From Lentzea nigeriaca (GTDB taxonomy: Bacteria > Actinomycetota > Actinomycetes > Mycobacteriales > Pseudonocardiaceae): a stretch of DNA of 64,000 nucleotides. The stretch spans positions 558,001-622,000 of the forward strand of contig NZ_JAFBCX010000005.1 of NCBI RefSeq assembly GCF_016907955.1, written 5' to 3'. Both the position numbers and the translations under genes were made by a program. The notes under the pieces were generated by a model. It searched no databases. It worked only from the letters and a program-made list of their open reading frames with translations, and had not been told where the DNA came from. Of the stretch, positions 1-8,742 are shown piece after piece. How positions within the stretch are numbered: position 1 is the stretch's first letter; the number at the start of each line of letters is the position of its first letter.

Positions 1-40
1 GATTCGTGCGGGCACACCACTCGATCACGCGGGGGAAACG

Positions 41-583
41 ATGTTCGTGAGGTCATTGGGCGATGGCGCCGAGCTGAGGCCGTTGGAACCGTGGCAGGCG
101 GAGGAGTTCTTCGCGCACATGGAGCGCGGGCGGGAGTTCATCGGGCAGCACATCGGGTTCGCGGATGCCGCGAAGGACCTCGACAGCGCGCGAAACCTCC
201 TGCAGCGCTACGCCGACAAGGCGGCGACCGACACCGGCCGCATCTACGGAATCTGGCTCGACGACAAGCTGGTCGGCGGCGTCATCTTCCGCGAGATGGA
301 CGTGCCGCAGGGCAGAGCCGAGGTCGGGTGCTGGCTGGAACCGAGCGCCACCGGCAAGGGGCTGGTCACGCGCGCCGCGAAGACCCTGATCGACTGGGCG
401 ATTCGCGAACGCGGCATGGATCGGGTTGAGTGGCGGGTGTCGTCGAAGAACGCGCCCAGCATCGCGGTCGCACAGCGGCTCGGACTGACGAGGGACGGGG
501 TGCTGCGCTCGTACTCCGTGCACCGCGGGGTCAGGCAGGACGTCGAGGTGTGGTCGGTGCTGGCACCGGAGTGGGAGAGCTGA
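41..583 (+). CDS. GNAT family N-acetyltransferase (RimJ/RimL type)
   Basis: This 180-residue protein has the GNAT fold and probably transfers acetyl from acetyl-CoA to an amine on a protein N-terminus or small molecule in the cytoplasm. The acetyl-CoA loop is visible as GCWLEPSATGKG at residues 96-107, and the typical late segment KNAPSIAVAQRLG follows at 136-148. The length fits the RimJ/RimL group. The ATG at 41 follows a GGGGGAAA ribosome site. Its stop overlaps the start of the downstream hydrolase (TGATG), so the two are translationally coupled. The substrate cannot be told from sequence. Confidence 0.88.
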   Translation: MFVRSLGDGAELRPLEPWQAEEFFAHMERGREFIGQHIGFADAAKDLDSARNLLQRYADKAATDTGRIYGIWLDDKLVGGVIFREMDVPQGRAEVGCWLEPSATGKGLVTRAAKTLIDWAIRERGMDRVEWRVSSKNAPSIAVAQRLGLTRDGVLRSYSVHRGVRQDVEVWSVLAPEWES

Positions 584-1266
584 TGGACGATCTCGTGCTG
601 CTGCACGCCTTTCCGCTCGACGCGCGGATGTGGAACGTGCCGGGCGCACTGATGCCGAACCTGCGCGGGCACGGCGAACCGGACCTCGGCACGCTCGCGG
701 ACCAGGTCATCGCCGAGCTGGGCGACAGGGAGGTCGTGCTCGGCGGGTGCTCGATGGGCGGCTACGTCGCGATGGCCGTGCTCCGGCGCGCGCCGGAACG
801 CGTGAAAGGCCTCGTCCTCGTCGACACCAAGCACACCGCGGACACACCGGAAGCCGCAAGGAACCGGCACGCCATGGCCGACCGGGTCGAGGCGGAAGGG
901 GTCGGCGAGTGGCTCGTGGAGGCGATGCTGCCGAACCTGCTCAGCCCGAACGCGTCGGCGCGGGCGCGGAAGCTCGTCACCACCATGATCCTCGAACAGC
1001 GGCCGGAGGACGTGGCGTGGTGGCAGCGCGCGATGGCGAAGCGACCGGACTCCGCTGACGTGCTCGGCAAAGCGGACGTTCCCGCGCTCGTGGTGAGCGG
1101 CGAGCTCGACCCGCTCATGCCGCCGGAGATCGGCCGGCAACTCGCGGAAGTGTTGCCGCGCAGCACGTTCATCGAGATGGAGGGTGTCGCTCACCTGCCA
1201 CCGGTGGAGCAGCCGGAGCGGTTCGCCGAGCAGCTGGAGCGCTGGTTCACCACCGCCGGGCTGTAG
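583..1266 (+). CDS. alpha/beta hydrolase
   Basis: This is a 227-residue alpha/beta-fold hydrolase. The nucleophile elbow GCSMGG places the catalytic Ser at residue 57, the acid is probably Asp176 in SGELDPLMP, and the base His204 in GVAHLPP. A longer reading frame runs upstream, but the ATG at 583 overlaps the acetyltransferase stop and gives the usual family N-terminus (LVLLHAFPLD). The cap region is short. Probable substrates are small esters or lactones; none can be assigned. The 3' end overlaps the convergent zinc-ribbon gene by 20 bp. Confidence 0.88.
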   Translation: MDDLVLLHAFPLDARMWNVPGALMPNLRGHGEPDLGTLADQVIAELGDREVVLGGCSMGGYVAMAVLRRAPERVKGLVLVDTKHTADTPEAARNRHAMADRVEAEGVGEWLVEAMLPNLLSPNASARARKLVTTMILEQRPEDVAWWQRAMAKRPDSADVLGKADVPALVVSGELDPLMPPEIGRQLAEVLPRSTFIEMEGVAHLPPVEQPERFAEQLERWFTTAGL

Positions 1267-1540
1267 GGCCGCGGCGGCCGCGCGAGTCCCAGCAGCCCTG
1301 GTGCCAGTGACGGCGTTCCTCCACCGAACCCGTCTCCTCGGCGGGCCAGGCGACGACGTGCGGCGTGCCGGGGCGGATCTCGTGGTCGCAGCCCGGACAG
1401 CGATAGGTCTTCTGGGCCTGCGCCCCCGAGATGGCGCGGACCAGCCAGTCGCCGTCCGGGCCCGACTCGGCACGGGCCCAGCCGACACCGCCACCGAGGG
1501 GCCGGGGGTCTTCGTTCTTGGGCGCGTTACGACGAGGCAC
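1247..1540 (-). CDS. small zinc-ribbon protein of unknown function
   Basis: This 97-residue protein carries CPGCDHEIRPG followed by HWHQGCW, a likely Cys/His zinc site. Similar short actinobacterial proteins are often labelled ATP/GTP-binding protein, but no nucleotide motif is visible here. I place the start at the GTG at 1540, giving an MPRRN-like N-terminus; a second GTG two codons upstream (1546) is possible. It lies 32 bp from the divergent FmdB-type gene, so the two share a very short promoter region and transcripts may be nearly leaderless. Function is unknown. Confidence 0.72.
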   Translation of the reverse strand: MPRRNAPKNEDPRPLGGGVGWARAESGPDGDWLVRAISGAQAQKTYRCPGCDHEIRPGTPHVVAWPAEETGSVEERRHWHQGCWDSRGRRGPTARRW

Positions 1541-1572
1541 GGCCACACGGTAACCGCTCGTAGAATCAGGCC

Positions 1573-1779
1573 GTGCCGACCTACGAGTTCCGTTGCCGAA
1601 CCTGCGACGACACCTTCGAGCTGCAGCGCCCGATGAGCGAGTCGTCCGCACCTGCGAGCTGTCCCGACGGCCACCCCGACACGGTCAAACTGCTGTCGAT
1701 GGCCGGAATCAGCGGTACTCAGCAGCAACCGCAGGCTGGTGGTGGCGGTTGCTGCGGTGGAGGGTGCTGCGGATCCTGA
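1573..1779 (+). CDS. FmdB family zinc-ribbon regulatory-type protein
   Basis: This 68-residue protein starts MPTYEFRCRTC with a second Cys at SCPDGH, the zinc-ribbon pattern of the FmdB family. Some members regulate amidase or formamidase genes, but most have no tested role. The GTG at 1573 starts the protein; the conserved N-terminus leaves little doubt. The C-terminus is a Gly/Cys tail (GGGGCCGGGCCGS) with four extra Cys. The last 71 bp overlap the end of the convergent membrane-protein gene. Confidence 0.85.
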   Translation: MPTYEFRCRTCDDTFELQRPMSESSAPASCPDGHPDTVKLLSMAGISGTQQQPQAGGGGCCGGGCCGS

Positions 1780-2113
1780 GCAGGTACAGCACGCTGGCGA
1801 CGAGCAGCGCGGCCGCGAGAGGGATGTGCAGCGCCGTGAGGTGGAAGACCCCGGCGTACACCTGAGCGGTGATCAGCACCAGGAAGCCCAGCGCGTACCA
1901 GACGGGCTGGAGCGACCCGCCGCCCGGCCGCCACGCGAGAACCGCGAAGACGACGTGGGCGACCGTCACGACCCACAACGTGTACGAGCCGGCGCTGTGC
2001 AGGACGTGCCCGTACGGGACGGTCAGCATCAGTCCCGCGGTGATCGACTGAACGAAGACGGCTGCTGTCTGCAGGGCGACGGTCGCGTGCAGGAGCTTGG
2101 TGTGCGTGGCCAT
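1709..2113 (-). CDS. four-helix integral membrane protein, unknown function
   Basis: This 134-residue protein has about four hydrophobic helices (for example AAVFVQSITAGLMLTVP and LWVVTVAHVVFAVLAW) and a basic C-terminus. The ATG at 2113 is used because the open frame upstream crosses into the lipoprotein gene. It lies 41 bp downstream of the DUF3558-type lipoprotein and may be cotranscribed with it. Its end overlaps the FmdB-type gene on the other strand. No family can be named with confidence. Confidence 0.7.
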   Translation of the reverse strand: MATHTKLLHATVALQTAAVFVQSITAGLMLTVPYGHVLHSAGSYTLWVVTVAHVVFAVLAWRPGGGSLQPVWYALGFLVLITAQVYAGVFHLTALHIPLAAALLVASVLYLLRIRSTLHRSNRHHQPAVAAEYR

Positions 2114-2154
2114 GATCTCCAGACGGCACAGCCGCCGGGAATGTGACAGGCCCG

Positions 2155-2742
2155 CTAGGAGTTCTCGCGGTCGATCAGCACCTCGGCGACCTTGCGGCCC
2201 TGATCGCAGACAGTGCCGAACTTGCCGGACGAGTCGATGATGATGATTCCGAGCCCGCCACCGTTGTAGGGCACGACCAGCACGCACGAGGGTTCGACGT
2301 CCTGCTCGCCGGACCGGTCGAGGTACGTGACCTTGTGGCCCTTCACGTCCCAGTCGCCGGTGGTGCGCTCGATCGTGATCTGCCTGCCCTCGCGGAACCG
2401 CAGCGAGACGCCGACCTCGAGGTTGTCGATCTTCGTCGTCCACCGGCACGACTGGTCGAACGTCGAGTCGTAGTTGATCTGGGTGGGCGGCGTCTCGGCC
2501 TTCGCACCGGGGTAGGGCAGGTCCGTCCACTTGAGCTTCGCGCACACGCCGTGCACCTCGCCGTCGATCGGCGCGGTCGGGACGTCGAGGTCCTGTGACG
2601 CGCTCGGATCCGTCGAGCTGTCCTTGTCGAACGGCGAGGTCACGTCGAGCGGGGTCTGCGCGACCGGAGTGCCACCGACGGTCGTCCTGGCACAGCCGGA
2701 CACGAGCACGAGGACAGCCAACAGGAGCACCAGTCGCCGCAT
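2155..2742 (-). CDS. DUF3558-like secreted lipoprotein
   Basis: This 195-residue protein has a signal peptide with the lipobox VLVSGC at residues 12-17, so it is probably diacylated on the Cys and held on the outer face of the membrane. The mature part has a Thr/Ser/Asp-rich linker and then a domain with conserved Cys in GVCAKL, QSCRW and PSCVLV, as in actinobacterial DUF3558 proteins. No reaction is known for this family. Two other lipoproteins of the same kind lie at 10328-11353 and 60937-61473. Confidence 0.82.
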   Translation of the reverse strand: MRRLVLLLAVLVLVSGCARTTVGGTPVAQTPLDVTSPFDKDSSTDPSASQDLDVPTAPIDGEVHGVCAKLKWTDLPYPGAKAETPPTQINYDSTFDQSCRWTTKIDNLEVGVSLRFREGRQITIERTTGDWDVKGHKVTYLDRSGEQDVEPSCVLVVPYNGGGLGIIIIDSSGKFGTVCDQGRKVAEVLIDRENS

Positions 2743-2785
2743 GGCACCACCATGCCAGACACGACATGGTGCCCCTGTTAGTGGC

Positions 2786-4561
2786 TCACGAGTAGTCCCG
2801 GAATCCCTTGCCGGTCTTGCGCCCGAGGCGGCCCGCCGTGACGAGGTGCTCGAGCAGCGGCGCCGGCGCGAAACCGGGCTCGCGGAACTCGTTGTAGAGC
2901 GTGCGCTGGATCGCCAGCGACACGTCCAGTCCCACGACGTCCAGCAACGCGAACGGACCCATCGGCAGACCGCAGCCGACCTTCATCGCGTTGTCGATGT
3001 CGTCGGCCTCCGCGTAGTGGGCCTCCAGCATCTTCACCGCGTCGTTGAGGTACGGGAAGAGCAACGCGTTGACGATGAAGCCCGCCACGTCGCCGCAGTG
3101 CACCGGGTGCTTGCCGAGGTCGAGGCAGATCTTGCGGGCCGTGGCGACCACGTCCGCGCCCGTCGAGATCGTCTCGACGATCTCCACCAGCTTCATGACC
3201 TGCGCGGGGTTGAAGAAGTGCAGGCCGACGACGTCCTCGGGCCTGCTCGTCGCCGCGGCGATCTCGATGACCGGCAGCGAGGACGTGGTCGTCGCGAGCA
3301 CGGCGCCGGGCTTGCACGCCTCGTCGAGCGCCGCGAAGACCTCCTTCTTGATGCCGATCTCCTCGGCCACCGCCTCGACGACGAGGTCGCAGTCCGCCAG
3401 CTCGACGAACTCGACGGCAGGCGTGATCCTCGCGAGGATCGCGTCCCTGTCACCCTCGGCCAGCTTGCCCTTGGAAACCGCCCGATCGAGCGACTTGCGC
3501 ACCGCACCGATCGCAGTCTCGGCCTTCTCCAGGCTGCGCGCACGCAGCACCACGTCGTACCCGCGCTTCGCGAACACCTCGGCGATGCCCGTCGCCATCG
3601 TGCCGGTGCCGATGACACCGACCCGTTGGATCTCCCGGGTCTGCACCGCACTGTCCACTTCGGACGGCGTCTGCGCGTCCTTGACGACGACCGGCGAGTC
3701 GGGCCCGTCGTAGGTGTAGAAACCACGCCCGGACTTCCGGCCCAGCAGGCCCGCCGTGATCATCTGCTTGAGCAGCGGCGCCGGCGCGTGCAGCCGGTTG
3801 CGCGACTGGTGGTACATCGTGTCGAGGATTTCGTACGCGGTGTCCAGACCGATGAGGTCCAACAACGCCAACGGACCCATGGGGTAACCGCAGCCGTACC
3901 GCATGGCCGCGTCGAGGTCCTCCCGCGTCGCGTACTTGGACTCCAGCATCTTCACGGCGTGGTTGAGGTACGGGAAGAGCAACGCGTTGGCGATGAACCC
4001 GGCCCTGTCCCCGATCACGACCGGCGACTTGCCCAGCTGCTCGGTGAACGCGACCACGTCGGTGATCACGTCCGGCTCGGTGACGACCGTGCGCACGACC
4101 TCGACCAGCTTCAACACCTGCGTGGGGTTGAAGAAGTGCAGGCCGACGACCTTGCCGGGCCGCTTCGTGTGCACGCCGATCTCGGTGATCGACAGGCTGG
4201 AGGTGTTCGACGCGATGATCGCCTCGGGTTCCAGGATCCCGTCGAGCTCCTGGAAGATCCGCGCCTTCAGCTCAACGCTCTCCGGCACCGCCTCGATCAC
4301 CAGGTCGCACCCGGCGAGGCTGGTGAGGTCGAGGCTCGTCGTCACCCGGTCGTGGATCGCCGCCTTCTCGGCCTCGGTCAGCTTCTCGCGCTTCACGGCC
4401 CGCTGAGTCGAGTGCTCGAGGTGCCCGAGGCCGCGCTCGACGCCGGCCGCGTCGACTTCCACCACCTTCACCGTGAGCCCGGTGCGCGCGAGTACCTCCA
4501 CGATGCCCGCGCCCATGGTTCCGAAGCCGACGACTCCGACGGTGTTGATTTCGCGCGCCAC
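2786..4561 (-). CDS. tandem-duplicated 3-hydroxybutyryl-CoA dehydrogenase
   Basis: This 591-residue enzyme contains two full 3-hydroxyacyl-CoA dehydrogenase units in one chain; usual single enzymes are about 285 residues. Each half has its own NAD loop (GFGTMGAG at 12-19, GTGTMATG near 317), its own catalytic His motif (GLHFFNP in both), and its own helical C-terminal domain ending in GRKSGRGFY or GRKTGKGFR. It should oxidise (S)-3-hydroxybutyryl-CoA to acetoacetyl-CoA in fatty acid or butyrate metabolism. Fused forms are known in actinomycetes. It stands alone, with about 700 bp of non-coding sequence upstream. Confidence 0.93.
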   Translation of the reverse strand: MAREINTVGVVGFGTMGAGIVEVLARTGLTVKVVEVDAAGVERGLGHLEHSTQRAVKREKLTEAEKAAIHDRVTTSLDLTSLAGCDLVIEAVPESVELKARIFQELDGILEPEAIIASNTSSLSITEIGVHTKRPGKVVGLHFFNPTQVLKLVEVVRTVVTEPDVITDVVAFTEQLGKSPVVIGDRAGFIANALLFPYLNHAVKMLESKYATREDLDAAMRYGCGYPMGPLALLDLIGLDTAYEILDTMYHQSRNRLHAPAPLLKQMITAGLLGRKSGRGFYTYDGPDSPVVVKDAQTPSEVDSAVQTREIQRVGVIGTGTMATGIAEVFAKRGYDVVLRARSLEKAETAIGAVRKSLDRAVSKGKLAEGDRDAILARITPAVEFVELADCDLVVEAVAEEIGIKKEVFAALDEACKPGAVLATTTSSLPVIEIAAATSRPEDVVGLHFFNPAQVMKLVEIVETISTGADVVATARKICLDLGKHPVHCGDVAGFIVNALLFPYLNDAVKMLEAHYAEADDIDNAMKVGCGLPMGPFALLDVVGLDVSLAIQRTLYNEFREPGFAPAPLLEHLVTAGRLGRKTGKGFRDYS

Positions 4562-5262
4562 TGCAGACCTCCCTGCGGGGTAAAGCGTGGGCTACCAAGG
4601 AGTAACTTGCGGGCGACTATGCCACTCCCAGCACAGCCGGGCGCCGTGAGCTTCGCCATCAGGATCGAAACAGTTATCGGTCTAGCAAACGCCTAGATGC
4701 GGCTTTCCGCCTGGTGAACCCGTGTGGGGCAACGGAAAGTTGAGCCGACCGGGTTGCGGGTGGACCGTTGTCGCGGGCGTCGAGGTCGCCCGGCAACGGT
4801 TGTGGTCGCGCTCAGGGCCGAGGCTGGGCCCGCTGTCACGCCCCGCCTGCCGTCGCGCTCCTCAGGAAGCCGTTCTCGCCTTCACCGGTTTCGCGGGCAC
4901 TGCCGCGGCTCGGCGTCGCGCGGCTGGTGTCGGCATGGCGTCGGCGTGGCATGGCGTCGGCGTGGCTGGCGTCGGCGTGGCTGGCACCGCCGCGGCTGGT
5001 GTCGGCGCGGCTGGTGTCGGCGTGGCTGGTGTCGGCGTGGCCGGTGTCGGCGTCGGCATGGCGCGGCACGACGTCGGCGCGGCGTGGCACGGCGACGGCG
5101 GTGTGACGCGGCTTCGGCCCCCTCAGCCGACCAGCGCCCCCGGCCGCCCCAGGACACCGCCCGTCAGCACCGTGGCAGGGCTCCGGCGAAACCGCACCAC
5201 GCTGCGTCGCGCATCGCGGATCGGCTGCCTCGCCCAGAGCTCACACCGCAGTCGTGCTGCCG
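4562..5262. other. 701-bp stretch without a supported gene
   Basis: The stretch lies between the start of the dehydrogenase gene and the end of dhaM. Several frames are open only because of the very high GC content. None has a convincing ribosome site or recognisable domain. It holds the degenerate tandem repeat at 4921-5104 and probably the dehydrogenase promoter at its left end. Confidence 0.6.
4921..5104. repeat. degenerate GC-rich tandem repeat, 15-bp unit
   Basis: Copies of GCTGGTGTCGGCGTG and close variants follow each other, most regularly at 4995-5055, with related GTCGGC-rich units on both sides. Because the unit is a multiple of three, every frame through it reads as a simple peptide repeat (AGVGV forward, PTPAT reverse). 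I treat it as a DNA repeat rather than a gene. Confidence 0.75.
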
Positions 5263-5964
5263 CTAGTCGTCGAACCCCCTCTCGGCGAGCTCCTCGATCC
5301 GCCTGATCGCCTCGCGCGCGTCCTTCCCGGTGGCCACCACCGTGATCGACTTGCCGCCGGGCGCGCTCAGCCCCATCAACGCCAGCACGCTCGCCGCGTT
5401 GGCCTCCTCGTCGCCGTACCGCACGACGACTTCGGCGTCGAGCTCCGCCACGGCGCGCGCCAGCAGGGCTGCCGGGCGCGCGTGCAGCCCTACCTCGTTG
5501 GTCAGCAGGACCTCCGCCGACACCGCGTCGGGCACGACGTGCAGTGCGGGGCGGCTGGGCGCGGAGGCCGGGGTCTCGCCGGACGCGCCCTCGGCTGCCG
5601 CGGCTACGTCGGCCAGGGACGCACCTCCTTGTGCGGCAACGGCGGCGGCCACCGCGCCCTCCACTAGGGGCGCGTCGACGACGGCGTAGCGGGACGGGTC
5701 GTCCGCCGATTCCACGGCCATCTCGGCGGTCATCTTGGCGCTGCCGAGGTCGTAGAGGACGACTACGCCGGTGCCCGAGTCGGCGTCCGCCAAGGCCTCC
5801 ACCACCGAGCCGTAGTCGGTGCCGAGGCCGCCCTCCTCCGTGCCGCCGACGGGCAGCACGGACACGTCCGGCGCCATCTGGCCGGCCAGTTCGGCCACGC
5901 CGTTGGCCAGCATGTCGCTGTGGGAGACGATCACCAGTCCCACTCGGGACGCCGCCGCCGTCAT
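5263..5964 (-). CDS. dhaM: dihydroxyacetone kinase phosphotransfer subunit DhaM
   Basis: DhaM passes phosphate from the PTS to DhaL-bound ADP. This 233-residue protein has an N-terminal EIIA(Man)-like domain with the phospho-acceptor His15 in VSHSDMLANG, an Ala/Pro linker near 125-145, and a C-terminal HPr-like domain with its His in GLHARPAALL near residue 160. There is no EI domain, so it needs general enzyme I of the PTS. Its ATG overlaps the dhaL stop by 4 bp. It is the last gene of the dhaK-dhaL-dhaM operon. Confidence 0.95.
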   Translation of the reverse strand: MTAAASRVGLVIVSHSDMLANGVAELAGQMAPDVSVLPVGGTEEGGLGTDYGSVVEALADADSGTGVVVLYDLGSAKMTAEMAVESADDPSRYAVVDAPLVEGAVAAAVAAQGGASLADVAAAAEGASGETPASAPSRPALHVVPDAVSAEVLLTNEVGLHARPAALLARAVAELDAEVVVRYGDEEANAASVLALMGLSAPGGKSITVVATGKDAREAIRRIEELAERGFDD

Positions 5965-6587
5965 GCCTTGGCCGCCGCGTCCGCGAAAGCCCGCAGCAGC
6001 AACGACGTCGACCGCGCGCCCGGATCCAGGTGGCCCGCGCTGCGCTCGCCCAGGTACGACGCGCGGCCCTTGCGCGCCACCATCGGCACCGTCGACTCCG
6101 CGCCCTCCGCGGCCGCGTCGGCCGCCGCCGACAGGACCGCGGCGACCTCGCCGTCGACCGACGCCGCCGCGGCCACGGCCGGGGTCAGGGCGTCGACCAT
6201 CGTCTTGTCGCCCACCACTGCCTTGCCGCGCGCCACCACGCCGTCCAGCGCGGCCCGCAGCGCGCTTGCCACGGCGTCGCTGTCGAGCTCCTCCAGGTCG
6301 CCCACCGCGGCCGACGCGCGCAGGAAAGCAGTGCCGTACAAGGGGCCCGCCGCGCCGCCCACCGTCGAGATCAACGTGGTGGCGACCAGCTTCAGCACCT
6401 TGCCGGGAGAAGAGGGCTCTTCAGTGTCCAAACGGGACAGCAACGCGGTGAAGCCGCGCCTCAGGTTCTCGCCGTGGTCGCCGTCGCCGATCGCCTGGTC
6501 GAGGCGCACCAGCTCGTCGCGGTGCTCCTTCACCACCTCGGCGGCCGCCCTCAGCGCCGCCACGACGTCCGCCGCCGTGCACCCCAC
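5961..6587 (-). CDS. dhaL: dihydroxyacetone kinase ADP-binding subunit DhaL
   Basis: This 208-residue all-helical subunit holds the nucleotide that phosphorylates dihydroxyacetone bound to DhaK. The Mg/ADP-binding stretch GDGDHGENLRRGF begins at residue 34, and a second conserved loop GGAAGPLYGTAF is present. Because DhaM is present, bound ADP is probably recharged by the PTS rather than exchanged for ATP. It starts 1 bp after the dhaK stop and overlaps dhaM by 4 bp, so the three subunits should be made in balance. Confidence 0.95.
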   Translation of the reverse strand: MGCTAADVVAALRAAAEVVKEHRDELVRLDQAIGDGDHGENLRRGFTALLSRLDTEEPSSPGKVLKLVATTLISTVGGAAGPLYGTAFLRASAAVGDLEELDSDAVASALRAALDGVVARGKAVVGDKTMVDALTPAVAAAASVDGEVAAVLSAAADAAAEGAESTVPMVARKGRASYLGERSAGHLDPGARSTSLLLRAFADAAAKA

Positions 6588-6588
6588 C

Positions 6589-7581
<993 letters not shown>

Positions 7582-7666
7582 CGAAGCGCCCTTTCGATCG
7601 GCGGTGACCGTGTTCCTTCTTACTCCGGGGGTCTGACACTCGGTACGGGCAAACGACCCCGGTACC

Positions 7667-7681
7667 GTTAGCCTGCCCTAA
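7667..7681 (+). promoter_or_regulatory. IdeR/DtxR-like iron box
   Basis: The 15 bases GTTAGCCTGCCCTAA match the core half of the IdeR/DtxR consensus (GTTAGSCTAACCTAA) at 13 of 15 positions. The box lies 45 bp upstream of the iron-siderophore binding protein start, where an iron-loaded repressor would block transcription. Confidence 0.65.
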
Positions 7682-7725
7682 GAAGTGCAGGTCAACATCA
7701 CTGCCAGTAGCGGAGGAACCACGTC

Positions 7726-8721
7726 GTGTCGAAGAGAGCAGCGCTGCTCGCCGCAGTCGCCCTGGTGCTCGCAGCCTGCGGTCAGAGCACCCCCGACAAG
7801 CCGACTGTCGCCCAGGGCGGCCAGGACTTCGGCAAGGCGTACGAGCTGAGCAACGGGTTCGGCACGACCGCGAAGCCCGGCGAGTTCCCCCGCACGATCA
7901 AGCACGCGATGGGCGAGACCAAGCTCGAGAAGAAACCCGAACGGGTGATCGTGCTCGACACCGGCGAGCTCGACAACGTCGTCGCCCTCGGCATCAAGCC
8001 CGTCGGCATCGCGTTCACCGACGGCTCGCCGACCATGCCGTCCTACATCGGCGACAAGGGCGGCAAGCCGGAGAACGTCGGCACGATCAACAACCTCAAC
8101 CTCGAGGCGATCACCAAGCTCAACCCCGACCTGATCCTGGGCTCGCAGCTGCGCGCGGAAGCCCAGTACCCGAAGCTGAGCGCGATCGCCCCGACGGTCT
8201 TCTCGGTGCGCCCCGGCTACGTGTGGAAGGAGAACTTCCTCCTCAACGCCGCCGCGCTCGACCGCCAGGCCGACGCCGCGAAGATGCTCGAGGACTACAC
8301 GAAGAAGGCCACCGACGTCGGCAACGCCGTCGAGAAGAAGCTCGGCGTCCGCCCGACCGTCACGGCGCTGCGCTTCATGCCGGGCAAGATCCGCCTCTAC
8401 GCCAAGAAGTCGTTCATCGGCACGATCCTGATCGACGCCAAGATCCCGCAGCCGACCCCGTCCCAGGTCGACGACCTGGCTGCCGAGGTCAGCGCGGAGC
8501 AGATCGGCAAGGCCGACGGCGACTTCATCATCTACTCCACCTACGGCGACCCGGCCAAGACCGCGCAGGGCTCGGTGACCGGTGGTCCGCTGTGGAGCGG
8601 CCTGAACGCGGTCAAGTCAGGCAAGGCCAAGCCGGTCCTCGACGAGACCTACTTCCTCGGCCTCGGCGTGCTCGCCGCGAACGTGGTGCTGGACGACCTG
8701 CAGAACCAGCTCGGCGCATAG
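7726..8721 (+). CDS. iron-siderophore ABC transporter substrate-binding lipoprotein
   Basis: This 331-residue protein is a class III (FhuD/FepB-like) periplasmic-binding-type protein. It has a signal peptide with lipobox LVLAAC (Cys at about residue 18), two Rossmann-like lobes, and the family segment NLEAITKLNPDLILGS in the first lobe. It should bind a ferric siderophore outside the membrane and deliver it to a permease that is not in this window. The GTG at 7726 follows a GGAGGA ribosome site. The iron box at 7667-7681 suggests repression when iron is plentiful. Confidence 0.92.
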   Translation: MSKRAALLAAVALVLAACGQSTPDKPTVAQGGQDFGKAYELSNGFGTTAKPGEFPRTIKHAMGETKLEKKPERVIVLDTGELDNVVALGIKPVGIAFTDGSPTMPSYIGDKGGKPENVGTINNLNLEAITKLNPDLILGSQLRAEAQYPKLSAIAPTVFSVRPGYVWKENFLLNAAALDRQADAAKMLEDYTKKATDVGNAVEKKLGVRPTVTALRFMPGKIRLYAKKSFIGTILIDAKIPQPTPSQVDDLAAEVSAEQIGKADGDFIIYSTYGDPAKTAQGSVTGGPLWSGLNAVKSGKAKPVLDETYFLGLGVLAANVVLDDLQNQLGA

Positions 8722-8742
8722 ACGTCAGCCTCGCGCGGGTGC

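Noticed and set aside
2531..4696. 721-residue open frame on the + strand opposite the dehydrogenase
   Set aside because: It is the antisense shadow of a high-GC gene; the product is Arg/His/Asp/Leu-rich with no domain, while the minus strand has a clear enzyme. The same reasoning removed long antisense frames over the aldehyde dehydrogenase, symporter, atpA, atpH-atpF and WecA-like genes.
4722..5306. Open frames through the tandem repeat, including Pro-Thr-Ala and Gly-Val-Ala repeat peptides
   Set aside because: All frames are open because of GC content and the 15-bp unit; no ribosome site or domain supports any of them.
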